Source of the DNA: Chryseosolibacter sp966080355 | GTDB taxonomy: Bacteria; Bacteroidota; Bacteroidia; Cytophagales; Cyclobacteriaceae | DNA: 23,285 nucleotides | Direction: 5' to 3' | Assembly: GCA_966080355.1 (NCBI GenBank) | Contig: CBHROW010000033.1 | Span: forward strand, 1-23,285 | In this document: piece after piece, positions 1 to 7,264 of the stretch | Numbering within the stretch: position 1 is the first letter of the stretch | How the letters are laid out: each line of letters begins with the position of its first letter | Made by a program: the position numbers and the translations under genes | The notes under the pieces: model-generated | What the model saw: only the letters and a program-made list of their open reading frames with translations | Told to the model about the DNA's origin: nothing | The model's database searches: none

Positions 1-275
1 ATGGAAATGTTATCGCTTACGACATCGCTGAACAGTGCCGCAGTGTCTTCCAAAATGTTCGCTACGTGCTCGAAGCTTCGGGCTCGCGCTGGGAGAATCT
101 TGTGGATGTCACCGTGTTCCTCACCAACATGAAAGCAGACTTCCCTACCTACAACAGAATTTACGCAGAGTATTTCAAGAACAATCTTCCTTGCAGAACC
201 ACGGTGGAGATCAATGCGCTGCCAACGCCCATTGCGATTGAGTTGAAGTGTATTGCTACAATCGATGCCGTCTGA
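1..275 (+). CDS. RidA/YjgF/UK114-family enamine/imine deaminase, 3' end (partial)
   Basis: The gene is cut by the left edge of the window; its reading frame begins at base 3 and about 90 C-terminal residues are present. The family hydrolyses reactive enamine/imine intermediates in the cytosol as a trimer. The sequence shows the typical C-terminal half: a helix ending in VLEASG, the strand VDVTVFLTNM, the helix YNRIYAEYF, and then PCRTTVE, whose Arg is the conserved substrate-carboxylate binder of the family. It ends with IELKCIATI, which carries the conserved Glu. Some members, for example 2-aminomuconate deaminases of kynurenine degradation, look much like this, so the exact substrate is open without the N-terminus and upstream neighbours. 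Family assignment is confident; substrate is not. Confidence 0.85.
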   Translation, partial: GNVIAYDIAEQCRSVFQNVRYVLEASGSRWENLVDVTVFLTNMKADFPTYNRIYAEYFKNNLPCRTTVEINALPTPIAIELKCIATIDAV

Positions 276-418
276 TCGCTTATGGTGGCTTGACGACTAT
301 CCAAGTATCGGCATTGGCCGTCAGAGATCGGAAATCGTCAGACCGCAACTAAACACAAATATTCGGACTATTATTTTTTTCGTTGAACAAGTACCTTTAA
401 TTATTGAAAAGATATCCG
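276..418. other. intergenic region with weak promoter-like box
   Basis: This is 143 bases between the RidA-like gene and the Uma2-type gene. I see no hairpin followed by a T run and no RNA gene. The only signal is TACCTTTA at 392-399, described separately. Confidence 0.5.
392..399 (+). promoter_or_regulatory. candidate Bacteroidetes -7 box (TACCTTTA)
   Basis: It matches 7 of 8 positions of the Bacteroidetes -7 consensus TAnnTTTG. Transcription would start near 406, which supports the ATG at 419 over the TTG at 404 as start of the next gene. No TTG is seen at the expected -33 position, so the call is weak. Confidence 0.35.
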
Positions 419-1000
419 ATGGATGCTGTTGTACTAAGAGATGGAATTTCAAATCGCTTCAGTGATGAAGAATTTTTCTGGTTCTGTCAGGGCAACAAGG
501 ATTTACGCATCGAGCGAAACAGCAACCTTGAAATATCGATCATGTCTCCATCAACCTCATTATCGGGCTCGCATAGTGGCGAAGTCTTCCGACAGCTTTC
601 CAATTGGAATGTTGAAAGTGGAAAAGGCGAAACTTTCGACTCATCCTCCGGATTCACCCTTGCAGATCGATCTGTTTTTTCTCCTGATGCCTCGTGGATC
701 TCTTCTGTTCGTTGGAACAGTTTATCAAAAACACAAAAAGACAGTTTTGCTCCGATCTGCCCCGAGTTTGTAATTGAGGTCAGTTCAAAAAGCGACCGGA
801 CCGAGGATCTTTTGGATAAGATGATGATCTGGCTGAAAAATGGATCGCAACTCGCATGGCTTATTGATCCGAGAGATATGAAGGTCAACATCTTCAGACC
901 TGATCAAGAAACAGAGATAATTGATGGATTTGATCGAATCATTTCAGCGACAGAACCAGTGCACGGATTCAATCTTGATCTCCGAAGACTGATCAAATAA
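419..1000 (+). CDS. Uma2-family (DUF820) PD-(D/E)XK nuclease-like protein
   Basis: This is a 193-residue protein of the Uma2 family, a restriction-endonuclease-like fold common in cyanobacteria and scattered in other phyla; the biological role is largely unknown. The family landmarks are visible: SPDASW with Asp90, PEFVIEVSS with Glu120, Lys134 in the following helix, and the closing strand QLAWLIDP. These are the expected metal-binding PD-(D/E)XK positions. An in-frame TTG at 404 would add five residues, but ATG at 419 is preferred because the TTG lies almost inside the candidate promoter. The gene stands alone, with no methylase, toxin or transposase partner, and is convergent with the Fe-S carrier gene. 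Such genes are often gained by transfer, but base composition here is not obviously different from the neighbours. Confidence 0.82.
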   Translation: MDAVVLRDGISNRFSDEEFFWFCQGNKDLRIERNSNLEISIMSPSTSLSGSHSGEVFRQLSNWNVESGKGETFDSSSGFTLADRSVFSPDASWISSVRWNSLSKTQKDSFAPICPEFVIEVSSKSDRTEDLLDKMMIWLKNGSQLAWLIDPRDMKVNIFRPDQETEIIDGFDRIISATEPVHGFNLDLRRLIK

Positions 1001-1025
1001 AATTAATCCTTAAAATTTTTTTTCT

Positions 1026-1052
1026 TCGTGCCTTGGCGTCTTTGTGGCAACT
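1026..1052. repeat. possible interspersed CTTCGTG/CTTTGTGGC-type repeat
   Basis: The short gap between the convergent Uma2 and IscA genes holds a run with the core CTTCGTGCCTTGGCGTC followed by TTTGTGGC. From general knowledge, strings of this form recur as degenerate intergenic repeats in many bacterial genomes, including Bacteroidetes. Only one copy was noticed in this window, so repeat status is inference. Confidence 0.35.
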
Positions 1053-1377
1053 AAACAGAAAAACTTTCGCCACATCCGCAAGTCCTGGATGCATTCGGAT
1101 TGATGAATTGAAATCCTTTGCCATTCAACCCATCGGAGAAATCGAGCGTGGTGCCCAACAGATATAGCAAGCTTTTTTTGTCGACAAGGATCTTAATCCC
1201 TTTGTCTTCATAGATCTGATCGGCAGGATTGATCTTGTCGTCAAACCCGAGATCGTACATTAGACCGGAACATCCACCGCCTTTCACAGAAACACGAATG
1301 TTGTGCATATCTGTGCGGCCTTCTTCCTTGCGGAGTTCAACAATTCTTTCTTTTGCTTTGTCTGTTACGTTGATCAT
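1051..1377 (-). CDS. A-type iron-sulfur cluster carrier (IscA/SufA/ErpA/HesB family)
   Basis: This 108-residue protein matches the usual length of A-type carriers, which receive Fe-S clusters from a scaffold and hand them to apo-enzymes in the cytosol. The three invariant cysteines are present: Cys36 in GGGCSG, and Cys100 and Cys102 in the C-terminal TCGCGESF. The family signature NPNAS also lies just before them. The ATG is five bases downstream of the stop of the preceding minus-strand gene, so the two are probably co-transcribed. There is no suf or isc gene beside it, so I cannot say which pathway it serves; SufA- and ErpA-like proteins are not separable by eye. Confidence 0.93.
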   Translation of the reverse strand: MINVTDKAKERIVELRKEEGRTDMHNIRVSVKGGGCSGLMYDLGFDDKINPADQIYEDKGIKILVDKKSLLYLLGTTLDFSDGLNGKGFQFINPNASRTCGCGESFSV

Positions 1378-1382
1378 ATCGC

Positions 1383-1793
1383 TTACGAAATCGGGTTCAA
1401 TACAACACTAAATACAGTGATCGTGTTCATGTCACGACCGTAATACAATTTTTGCAGCGCATCCATGATGTTGCTGGCCTTGAAGTATGACGTGTGCAAC
1501 TCCGTGCCGCCTTTCACCACCCACTGGATGGTATATGAATTCTCTTTCTCTTTATAATTCTGCACATAATTCAGCATTTTCTTGAGTGCATCGATCTTGT
1601 CAGAACCTGCCTCGCTATGAAATAAAAATGCCTGATTGTGCCTTGGATTTACGGTGATCAAATCAAGCCTGATCTTTCCGTCAATCGTGGTGTATTCAAA
1701 AACGATGTCGGACGTCCGCAGCCCCAGATAGTCTTTGATTTCCTGTTGTATGCGAGCCGCTTCAACGTGCATGTCGCTAATTGTCTCGATCAT
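1383..1793 (-). CDS. conserved hypothetical protein, 136 aa, upstream of Fe-S carrier
   Basis: I do not recognise this protein. It starts MIETISDMHVEAARIQQEIK and has no signal peptide or membrane segment. It looks like a mixed alpha/beta cytosolic protein: an N-terminal helix, several strands (IVFEYTTIDGKIRLDLITV), a helix with KMLNYVQNYKEKE, then strands and a helix ALQKLYYGRD. An in-frame TTG at 1868 would add 25 residues, but that start overlaps the candidate promoter at 1856-1863 and gives an unlikely leader, so ATG at 1793 is chosen. The gene is five bases upstream of the Fe-S carrier gene, which suggests a shared transcript and perhaps a related role. Function unknown. Confidence 0.75.
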   Translation of the reverse strand: MIETISDMHVEAARIQQEIKDYLGLRTSDIVFEYTTIDGKIRLDLITVNPRHNQAFLFHSEAGSDKIDALKKMLNYVQNYKEKENSYTIQWVVKGGTELHTSYFKASNIMDALQKLYYGRDMNTITVFSVVLNPIS

Positions 1794-1855
1794 AGTTAAT
1801 GAACTTTCAATGGCTAAAACTTTTGTTTTCGGCAAAAAGTTTCTTTTTTGACGCT

Positions 1856-1863
1856 CAAAGTTA
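1856..1863 (-). promoter_or_regulatory. candidate promoter -7 box (TAACTTTG) for the unknown gene-IscA operon
   Basis: Read on the minus strand the sequence is TAACTTTG, a full match to the Bacteroidetes -7 consensus TAnnTTTG. A TTC-type near match to the -33 TTG lies about 19 bases upstream. It gives a 5' leader of roughly 55 bases before the ATG at 1793. Confidence 0.5.
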
Positions 1864-1870
1864 ACCAATT

Positions 1871-2287
1871 ATGGAAAAATTGGAACACATCGGTATCGCG
1901 GTAAAAAATATGGATAGCGCCAACAAGCTCTTCGGAGCCCTCCTCGGCAAATCGCACTACAAAGTTGAGGAAGTTACATCGGAGGGCGTGCGAACTTCAT
2001 TTTTCGAAATTCATGGCGTTAAGATCGAGTTGCTAGAGGCTACCCGCGAAGATTCTCCCATTGCCAAATTCATTGAGAAAAAAGGGGAAGGTATTCACCA
2101 TCTTGCCTTTGAAGTGAACAACATCAGGCAAAGCATTTCACAATACCAGTCTGAAGGCTTTCAGCCCATCAATCCGGAACCGAAGCGAGGCGCAGATAAC
2201 AAAATGATCTGCTTTCTTCATCCGAAAACAACAAACGGAGTTTTGATTGAATTGTGCGAGGAGATCAAAAGTTCTTCTTCATCGTAG
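1871..2287 (+). CDS. mce: methylmalonyl-CoA epimerase
   Basis: This 138-residue vicinal-oxygen-chelate (glyoxalase-fold) protein has the size and pattern of methylmalonyl-CoA epimerase, which interconverts the (R) and (S) forms of methylmalonyl-CoA in propionate/succinate metabolism in the cytosol. Its two beta-alpha-beta-beta-beta modules are visible. The likely metal ligands are His6 (LEHIGIAV), Glu53 (KIELLE), a His at 76 or 77 (GIHHLAFEV) and Glu127 (LIELCEE). The motif EGIHHLAFEV is typical of epimerases rather than lactoylglutathione lyases. The gene is divergent from the 136-residue unknown gene. Its 3' end overlaps the small lipoprotein gene by 23 bases tail to tail. No mutase gene is adjacent, so the assignment rests on the sequence alone. 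The serine-rich tail (SSSSS) is unusual but harmless looking. Confidence 0.9.
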   Translation: MEKLEHIGIAVKNMDSANKLFGALLGKSHYKVEEVTSEGVRTSFFEIHGVKIELLEATREDSPIAKFIEKKGEGIHHLAFEVNNIRQSISQYQSEGFQPINPEPKRGADNKMICFLHPKTTNGVLIELCEEIKSSSSS

Positions 2288-2426
2288 CGGCACTCTTGCC
2301 GCCAAACTGGATCTCGTTGTAATATTTCTGCTTTTTCTTGCCCTTAGCCGTTTTGTAATATGGCTTCGGACCGAGGCAAGCACTGAAAATACATGCGACC
2401 AGTACAAATCCCACGACCTTTTTCAT
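2265..2426 (-). CDS. small predicted lipoprotein, 53 aa
   Basis: This is a short protein with a clear lipoprotein signal peptide: a lysine start (MKKVVG), a hydrophobic core and the lipobox FSAC at about residue 16. The mature part is basic and aromatic (GPKPYYKTAKGKKKQKYYNE) and ends in lysines. Two further in-frame ATGs (2447 and 2453) would lengthen the n-region by 7 or 9 residues and cannot be excluded. The gene shares 23 bases with the 3' end of the epimerase gene on the other strand. It is likely membrane anchored; no function is recognised. The convincing lipobox supports it as a real gene in spite of its size. Confidence 0.72.
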   Translation of the reverse strand: MKKVVGFVLVACIFSACLGPKPYYKTAKGKKKQKYYNEIQFGGKSAATMKKNF

Positions 2427-2468
2427 ATGCTTTTTGTTAAGTTTCATGTGCATAGATACCGCGTTATA

Positions 2469-2480
2469 CGCAAATTTGCG
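2469..2480. promoter_or_regulatory. 12-bp perfect palindrome CGCAAATTTGCG in divergent intergenic region
   Basis: It lies between the minus-strand lipoprotein gene and thiL. The inner CAAATTTG matches 7 of 8 positions of the TAnnTTTG box on each strand, so it could be overlapping divergent promoter boxes or an operator. Spacing to a -33 element is poor on both strands. Confidence 0.3.
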
Positions 2481-2560
2481 GCTTTCGATGGCTCCAACCG
2501 CACTTTCTAAAGCCGAATTGCCGCTTAGAGCGCTAAAAAGAACATACCAACCAGCCAACC

Positions 2561-3601
2561 ATGAGTGAAAAACGCATAGAAATCAGTGATTTAGGTGAAT
2601 TTGGACTGATTGACAGGATCAGCAAAGATTTTTCAAATCGCCAGGTAACAACGCTGAAAGGTATTGGCGATGACGCTGCGGTGATCGACCTCGAGGGTGA
2701 CCATTGTCTGCTCGTCTCAACCGACATGCTTGTTGAGGGAATCCATTTCGATCTGAGTTATATGCCCGTTCAGCATCTAGGCTACAAAGCGGTGGCTGTA
2801 AACGTTTCCGATATCGCTGCTATGAATGGCAAGGCTGAGCAAATTACCGTGAGCATTGCCTTGTCGAACAGATTTTCTGTGGAGGCTGTCGATGCACTAT
2901 ATCAGGGAATTCGCTCGGCTTGTGAAAACTATAATGTTGATCTGGTTGGCGGTGATACAACGTCATCGCTGTCAGGCCTGGTCATTTCGATCACGGCAGT
3001 CGGAAGAGTAAAGAAATCGAAAGTAGCTTACCGCAATGGTGCTCAAGTAAATGATATTATTTGCGTTACAGGCGACCTCGGTGCCGCGTTTATGGGTTTG
3101 CAGACGTTGCAGCGAGAGAAAGAAGTTTACCTGGCCGATCCCAATATGCAGCCTACGCTCGATAACTACGAGTATCTTGTTGGCCGGCAATTGAAACCAG
3201 AAGCGCGGGCCGATATCATTTTTGACCTCGAAGAAGCAGGATTAAAGCCCACTTCGATGATAGATGTCTCCGATGGTCTCGCGTCCGACCTCTTTCATAT
3301 TGCAAAACAATCCGGAGTCGGGATCAGGATCTATGAAGACAAAGTTCCCATCGATCATCTCACCTACGAAACTGCAATTGAATTCAAGCTTGATCCGATC
3401 ACCTGCGCGCTGAATGGCGGAGAGGATTACGAATTGTTGTTTACGATAGATCAAAAAGACCAGGACAAGATCAACAAGCATCCGGATATTCACATGATCG
3501 GCTACATGCACGATCGAAAAGATCAAAACGTGATGATCACTAAACAAGGAAATACCGTTCCTTTACGCGCCCAGGGCTGGGATCACTTTTCTACATCTTG
3601 A
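2561..3601 (+). CDS. thiL: thiamine-monophosphate kinase
   Basis: ThiL phosphorylates thiamine monophosphate with ATP to give thiamine diphosphate, the last step of cofactor B1 synthesis in the cytosol. The 346-residue protein has the AIRS/PurM-like two-domain layout and the family motifs: GIGDDAA at 34-40, STDMLVEGIHF at 53-63, NVSDIAAM at 81-88, and VGGDTT at about 129-134. In the C-terminal half DVSDGLASDL and NGGEDYELL are present. The start MSEKRIEISDLGEFGLI places the conserved LGEFGLI at the usual distance from the N-terminus. No thi biosynthesis genes and no TPP riboswitch were seen nearby, which is common for thiL. The last 19 bases overlap the convergent kinase gene. Confidence 0.95.
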   Translation: MSEKRIEISDLGEFGLIDRISKDFSNRQVTTLKGIGDDAAVIDLEGDHCLLVSTDMLVEGIHFDLSYMPVQHLGYKAVAVNVSDIAAMNGKAEQITVSIALSNRFSVEAVDALYQGIRSACENYNVDLVGGDTTSSLSGLVISITAVGRVKKSKVAYRNGAQVNDIICVTGDLGAAFMGLQTLQREKEVYLADPNMQPTLDNYEYLVGRQLKPEARADIIFDLEEAGLKPTSMIDVSDGLASDLFHIAKQSGVGIRIYEDKVPIDHLTYETAIEFKLDPITCALNGGEDYELLFTIDQKDQDKINKHPDIHMIGYMHDRKDQNVMITKQGNTVPLRAQGWDHFSTS

Positions 3602-6600
3602 ATAGCCTGGGCAGGGTGATAATTCATGGCTAGCGGAAGGATCACGGTGAATGTTGTTCCTTTGTGCTCAACACTCTTGATGATGAGCTCGCCTTGATTC
3701 AGCTCGATAAATTTTTTGCAGAGCAACAGGCCGAGCCCCGTTCCTTTTTCGTTGGAGGTTCCTTTTTTCAACATAGGCTGGTCCATCGACATGATCTTTT
3801 GTAAGTACTCCTCACTCATTCCAATCCCGGTGTCTATGACGTTGATCTCTACATAGTCATCTTTAGCTTCGGCTGTGAATTTTACCGGATTTCCCTCGCC
3901 CGTGAACTTGAGTGCATTCGATACGAGATTTCGCAACGTGACATAGATCATGTTCTCGTCTCCATACACCATAATTTCGTCCTCGCACAAGACCGTGAGT
4001 GGAATTCTCTTTTTGTCGGCAGTAAGCTGATAGAGGCCTTTCAGTTTATCAACGAGGTGAGTGAGTGAAAAATTGGTTGGTGTGTATTGAATGTTACCCA
4101 TCTGCGACAACGACCAGAACAATGTATTGTCGATCAGGTCAAGGGAGTTCGTGACTGAATTTTTGATATTAATAGCGTGCCGCTGAAGTTCTTCGGTGCT
4201 GAGCTCGTGCGCATTGGTGATCAGGAAGCCCAGAAAACCTTTCAATGTGGTAAGCGGTGATCGGAGATCGTGCGAAAGGATCGAAAAGATCAGGTCTTTT
4301 TTCTGGTTGAGGATCTGAAGTTCTTCTTTCGATCTTTCAATCTCGGCAGTGCGAAGTTTCAGCAGGATCTCCAGTCGCTGTCTGTCGAACTGTGCCTTCC
4401 GGATGTAGCTGCGAATGATCGTCATTACAAAAAATGAGACGATGAGCAATGAGAGTAAAATGAACCACCAGGTTTGCCAGTAAGGGGGAGCAATGATAAA
4501 ATTCGCTTGCGCATAATTCTCCTTACCATCCACAGCAACCGTTTTCACAAGGAAGGTGTACGCACCGGGAGCGAGGTTCGAATAGGTAGCCACATTTTCT
4601 ACATTGACTTCCCGCCAGGCCTTGTCGAAATTTTGCAGTTTGTAGAAGAGCGTATACCGCTTGGGTTGCTTAAAGTAGGGAACAAAAAAATGAAACGTTG
4701 CAAAGTTTTGATGGGCTTCAAGGCGAATCGGATCATTGAATGCGGAGTAGCGCTCATCGCGCGGTTCTTTGTCCAACGGATTAGTGAAGGTTGCAGAAAG
4801 AATTTCCGGTACAAATATCTCTTCGCTGATCCGGATCTTCGCAGGATCGAACAAATTGATGCCGTTGATTCCTCCGAATATCATTTTTCCGTCACTGAGT
4901 CTGGCGTAAGCAAGTCTATTGAATTCCTCCTCTTGCAGCCCTTCCGTTATTGAAAAAGGAATGAACTTTTCTGCGTGGCGTTGGAATAGTACGATTCCCG
5001 TATTTGTACTCAACCAAAGATTTTTATCATCGGACGGTAAAGATGCATATATGGTGTTACTCGGCAATCCTTCCTGAGTTCCATAGTGTTTAGGAGGAGG
5101 GATATGGTCGATGTCGGAAATGTCGAGTTCCCACAATCCCATATTGAAAGTTCCAACGAACAATTTATTTCCCGCTTGTTGTATGGACAAGACCAGCAGC
5201 AATGAACCATCGATGGCTACTGGCAGATCTGGAAACGGAATGAAGGTGAAGTTTGAAGTCTCGGGGCGAAAAAGTGAAACACCCTTATTCGAACCTACCC
5301 ACAATCGTTTTTTTTCATCGAGGCAAATTGCTGTGATATTGATGGCGTCATTATTTCCGGCTTTGTTGAAAATTTTTGTTTCTCCGGAATCGAGATCATG
5401 GAAGTAGAGTATGCCGTTGTAGATGAAATAAAGCCTGTTGTCGTCAACAACAACTTGTCTGATGATTCTTTTCCCGGTGATCTGCCGCAGGGGTTCAAAT
5501 AATTTGAAGGTCTTTTTATGGCGATCGAAAACAAGCAAACCTGAGGATGATGCAACGAGCATTTCCCGTTTGTTTAGCTCGGCAAAAAATAGGGGCACGA
5601 TCGTTCCGGAATTTTTTCCCAGAGAAACTGGAATGGTCTCGGTGGTTTCTGCGTTGAGGTCGAGTACATTGATATACCCGCCATCCGTACCGATCCACAC
5701 CTTGCCGTTTGAATCTTCACAGACACCTCGCACCATGTTGTCGGTGAGTGACAACCTCTCGAGTGCGTTGTGGAAAATGTGTTTGAATTTTGTCTGTTGA
5801 CGATCGTACTTGTTGATATCACCCGTGGCGCCTATCCAGATAATGCCGTGTCGATCTTCCGCAATTGAAAAACAGTTGTCGCTCGAAATTGATTTCTGGG
5901 AAAAAGGATCTTTGATCAACCTCATGATCTTGTTCTCGCGCGGGCTGTAGATGGCGAGTCCACTTGCTTTCGTGAGGATCCAAACCAGCCCATCATGGTC
6001 CTGGTGGATCATGGAGATCCGGCTGAAGAATGGCGCTTCTGTCGGGGGAAAATGGCGAATGAATTTTTTTGTGTCCGGATCATACAGGAACACGCCTTGT
6101 TTTTCCGTGCCTACCCATAAGTTTCCTTCCTGATCGAAATGCAATGCCGTCACCTGGTTGTAAGCCGAAACATCACGCCCTTCCCACTCGATCGTGATCG
6201 CATCGGAGATTTGCCGTTTTTTAATCAAAAAGATCTTTCCCAATTCTCCGACATACAGCACAGAATCATGTGTCAGCATGCTTGAAGGGTGAACGATCTC
6301 GTATTTGCTGCTGGTAAATTTCACCAACGAGTCGCCCTCAAGACGAAATAGCCCACTGGCATATGAGCCGGCCCATATCGTTCCGTCATGACCTTGAGCA
6401 AGCATGTTAACGATAGGCGGAATCGCTGCAGGTGTGATCGAATTCAGCTGATCGGTGGCGTAGTTGTACTCGACAATTCCGAATCGCCTGGTCCCCAGCA
6501 AAATTCGGTGTTGCCTGGAATCGTTCAGCAGGTAGTTAATGTCGTACGGATTGAAAATTCCTTTTCCATTCGCAAGTTCTTTGTATTGCCGAAAACGGAA

Positions 6601-6810
6601 ACCATCGTAGCGATAAAGCCCATGGCCTGCCAGCCACATCAAACCAACCTCGTCTTGAATGATGTTGGTTACCTGCGATGAGCGGATCGTACCAGGGATC
6701 GCGATTTGTTCAAAAGATACCTCCCTCGGCAATGTTTGGGCATTGCTTGCCGAGATTATAGACAGGCATGCTAACAGCAGGTACGCTCGCAGGCTAGCGG
6801 GTTTAGGCAT
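3583..6810 (-). CDS. two-component-regulator-propeller sensor histidine kinase (Reg_prop, Y_Y_Y, HisKA, HATPase_c)
   Basis: This is a 1075-residue membrane sensor. It starts with a signal peptide (cleavage near residue 25, SNAQ) and is followed by repeated Reg_prop units such as NLWVGTEKQGVFLYD and IIWIGATGDINKYD, which should form periplasmic beta-propellers. A Y_Y_Y domain follows at about 715-775. One transmembrane helix lies at about 782-801, then a coiled linker. The HisKA H-box SILSHDLRSPL carries His847. HATPase_c shows the N-box Asn965 (SNALKF), DTGIGM with Asp993, and GTGLG at 1023-1027. There is no receiver or AraC-type DNA-binding domain, so it is not a hybrid HTCS protein, and no response regulator is adjacent. 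It starts two bases after the stop of a 120-residue unknown gene. The 3' end overlaps thiL by 19 bases. Confidence 0.93.
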   Translation of the reverse strand: MPKPASLRAYLLLACLSIISASNAQTLPREVSFEQIAIPGTIRSSQVTNIIQDEVGLMWLAGHGLYRYDGFRFRQYKELANGKGIFNPYDINYLLNDSRQHRILLGTRRFGIVEYNYATDQLNSITPAAIPPIVNMLAQGHDGTIWAGSYASGLFRLEGDSLVKFTSSKYEIVHPSSMLTHDSVLYVGELGKIFLIKKRQISDAITIEWEGRDVSAYNQVTALHFDQEGNLWVGTEKQGVFLYDPDTKKFIRHFPPTEAPFFSRISMIHQDHDGLVWILTKASGLAIYSPRENKIMRLIKDPFSQKSISSDNCFSIAEDRHGIIWIGATGDINKYDRQQTKFKHIFHNALERLSLTDNMVRGVCEDSNGKVWIGTDGGYINVLDLNAETTETIPVSLGKNSGTIVPLFFAELNKREMLVASSSGLLVFDRHKKTFKLFEPLRQITGKRIIRQVVVDDNRLYFIYNGILYFHDLDSGETKIFNKAGNNDAINITAICLDEKKRLWVGSNKGVSLFRPETSNFTFIPFPDLPVAIDGSLLLVLSIQQAGNKLFVGTFNMGLWELDISDIDHIPPPKHYGTQEGLPSNTIYASLPSDDKNLWLSTNTGIVLFQRHAEKFIPFSITEGLQEEEFNRLAYARLSDGKMIFGGINGINLFDPAKIRISEEIFVPEILSATFTNPLDKEPRDERYSAFNDPIRLEAHQNFATFHFFVPYFKQPKRYTLFYKLQNFDKAWREVNVENVATYSNLAPGAYTFLVKTVAVDGKENYAQANFIIAPPYWQTWWFILLSLLIVSFFVMTIIRSYIRKAQFDRQRLEILLKLRTAEIERSKEELQILNQKKDLIFSILSHDLRSPLTTLKGFLGFLITNAHELSTEELQRHAINIKNSVTNSLDLIDNTLFWSLSQMGNIQYTPTNFSLTHLVDKLKGLYQLTADKKRIPLTVLCEDEIMVYGDENMIYVTLRNLVSNALKFTGEGNPVKFTAEAKDDYVEINVIDTGIGMSEEYLQKIMSMDQPMLKKGTSNEKGTGLGLLLCKKFIELNQGELIIKSVEHKGTTFTVILPLAMNYHPAQAIQDVEK

Positions 6811-6812
6811 CT

Positions 6813-7175
6813 TTAGTCTTCAGGGTATGGAATGAACACAAAGTTCGTAAACTCCTTATCTACTACAAAGAGGCAACAAAATTCATCAGGATCCTTGTAT
6901 GTGTCTTTGAAATCTTGTTCATTTTCAATCAGGCCGCGTTGAACGAACTCATCGACATACGTAGCGTAGTAATTCCACTCCGTTCCGAGCTGAAGCCTGT
7001 CAATAAGCAACTGGCCGATCGGCTGTTGCTCTTTGCACACCGGAAACACCGGGAATTCAGAAAATCCGCGCTTTCTGATCTGATACGAGGCCTCCTTGAT
7101 ACTGTCTGAAACTTTTACAAAATCACGTGAAATCGTTCCAAGGTACTTTCCACTCAGCTCGGGGTCGTTGTGCAT
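6813..7175 (-). CDS. conserved hypothetical protein, 120 aa, upstream of sensor kinase
   Basis: I do not recognise a named family. The protein is soluble, acidic, without signal peptide, and rich in aromatic residues near the end (EFCCLFVVDKEFTNFVFIPYPED). It contains a helical N-terminal part (SDSIKEASYQIRKRGFSEFP) and a central segment with GTEWNYYATYVDEFVQRGLI. An in-frame TTG at 7235 would add 20 residues, but ATG at 7175 is preferred because the extension has no protein-like character. The stop TAA lies two bases before the kinase ATG, so the pair is almost surely one operon and the protein could act with the kinase. That link is inference from spacing only. Confidence 0.72.
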   Translation of the reverse strand: MHNDPELSGKYLGTISRDFVKVSDSIKEASYQIRKRGFSEFPVFPVCKEQQPIGQLLIDRLQLGTEWNYYATYVDEFVQRGLIENEQDFKDTYKDPDEFCCLFVVDKEFTNFVFIPYPED

Positions 7176-7251
7176 AGGCAGACTATTGACCGCTAAAATA
7201 AGAAGAACCTTACGCTCCCCGAAACGCGCTGACAATTATTGATCTCTTTCC

Positions 7252-7259
7252 TAACTTTA
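7252..7259 (+). promoter_or_regulatory. candidate -7 box (TAACTTTA) adjoining the DUF5916 gene start
   Basis: TAACTTTA matches 7 of 8 positions of TAnnTTTG and sits only five bases before the GTG start at 7265. A TGA resembling the -33 TTG lies about 20 bases upstream. If used, transcription would begin at or within the start codon. Confidence 0.4.
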
Positions 7260-7264
7260 GCGGA

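Noticed and set aside
419..1000. Uma2-type protein as part of a restriction or defence system
   Set aside because: No methylase, helicase, toxin or other partner lies within several kilobases; neighbours are metabolic genes.
2427..2560. TPP riboswitch upstream of thiL
   Set aside because: The conserved THI-box sequences could not be found; only a short palindrome is present.
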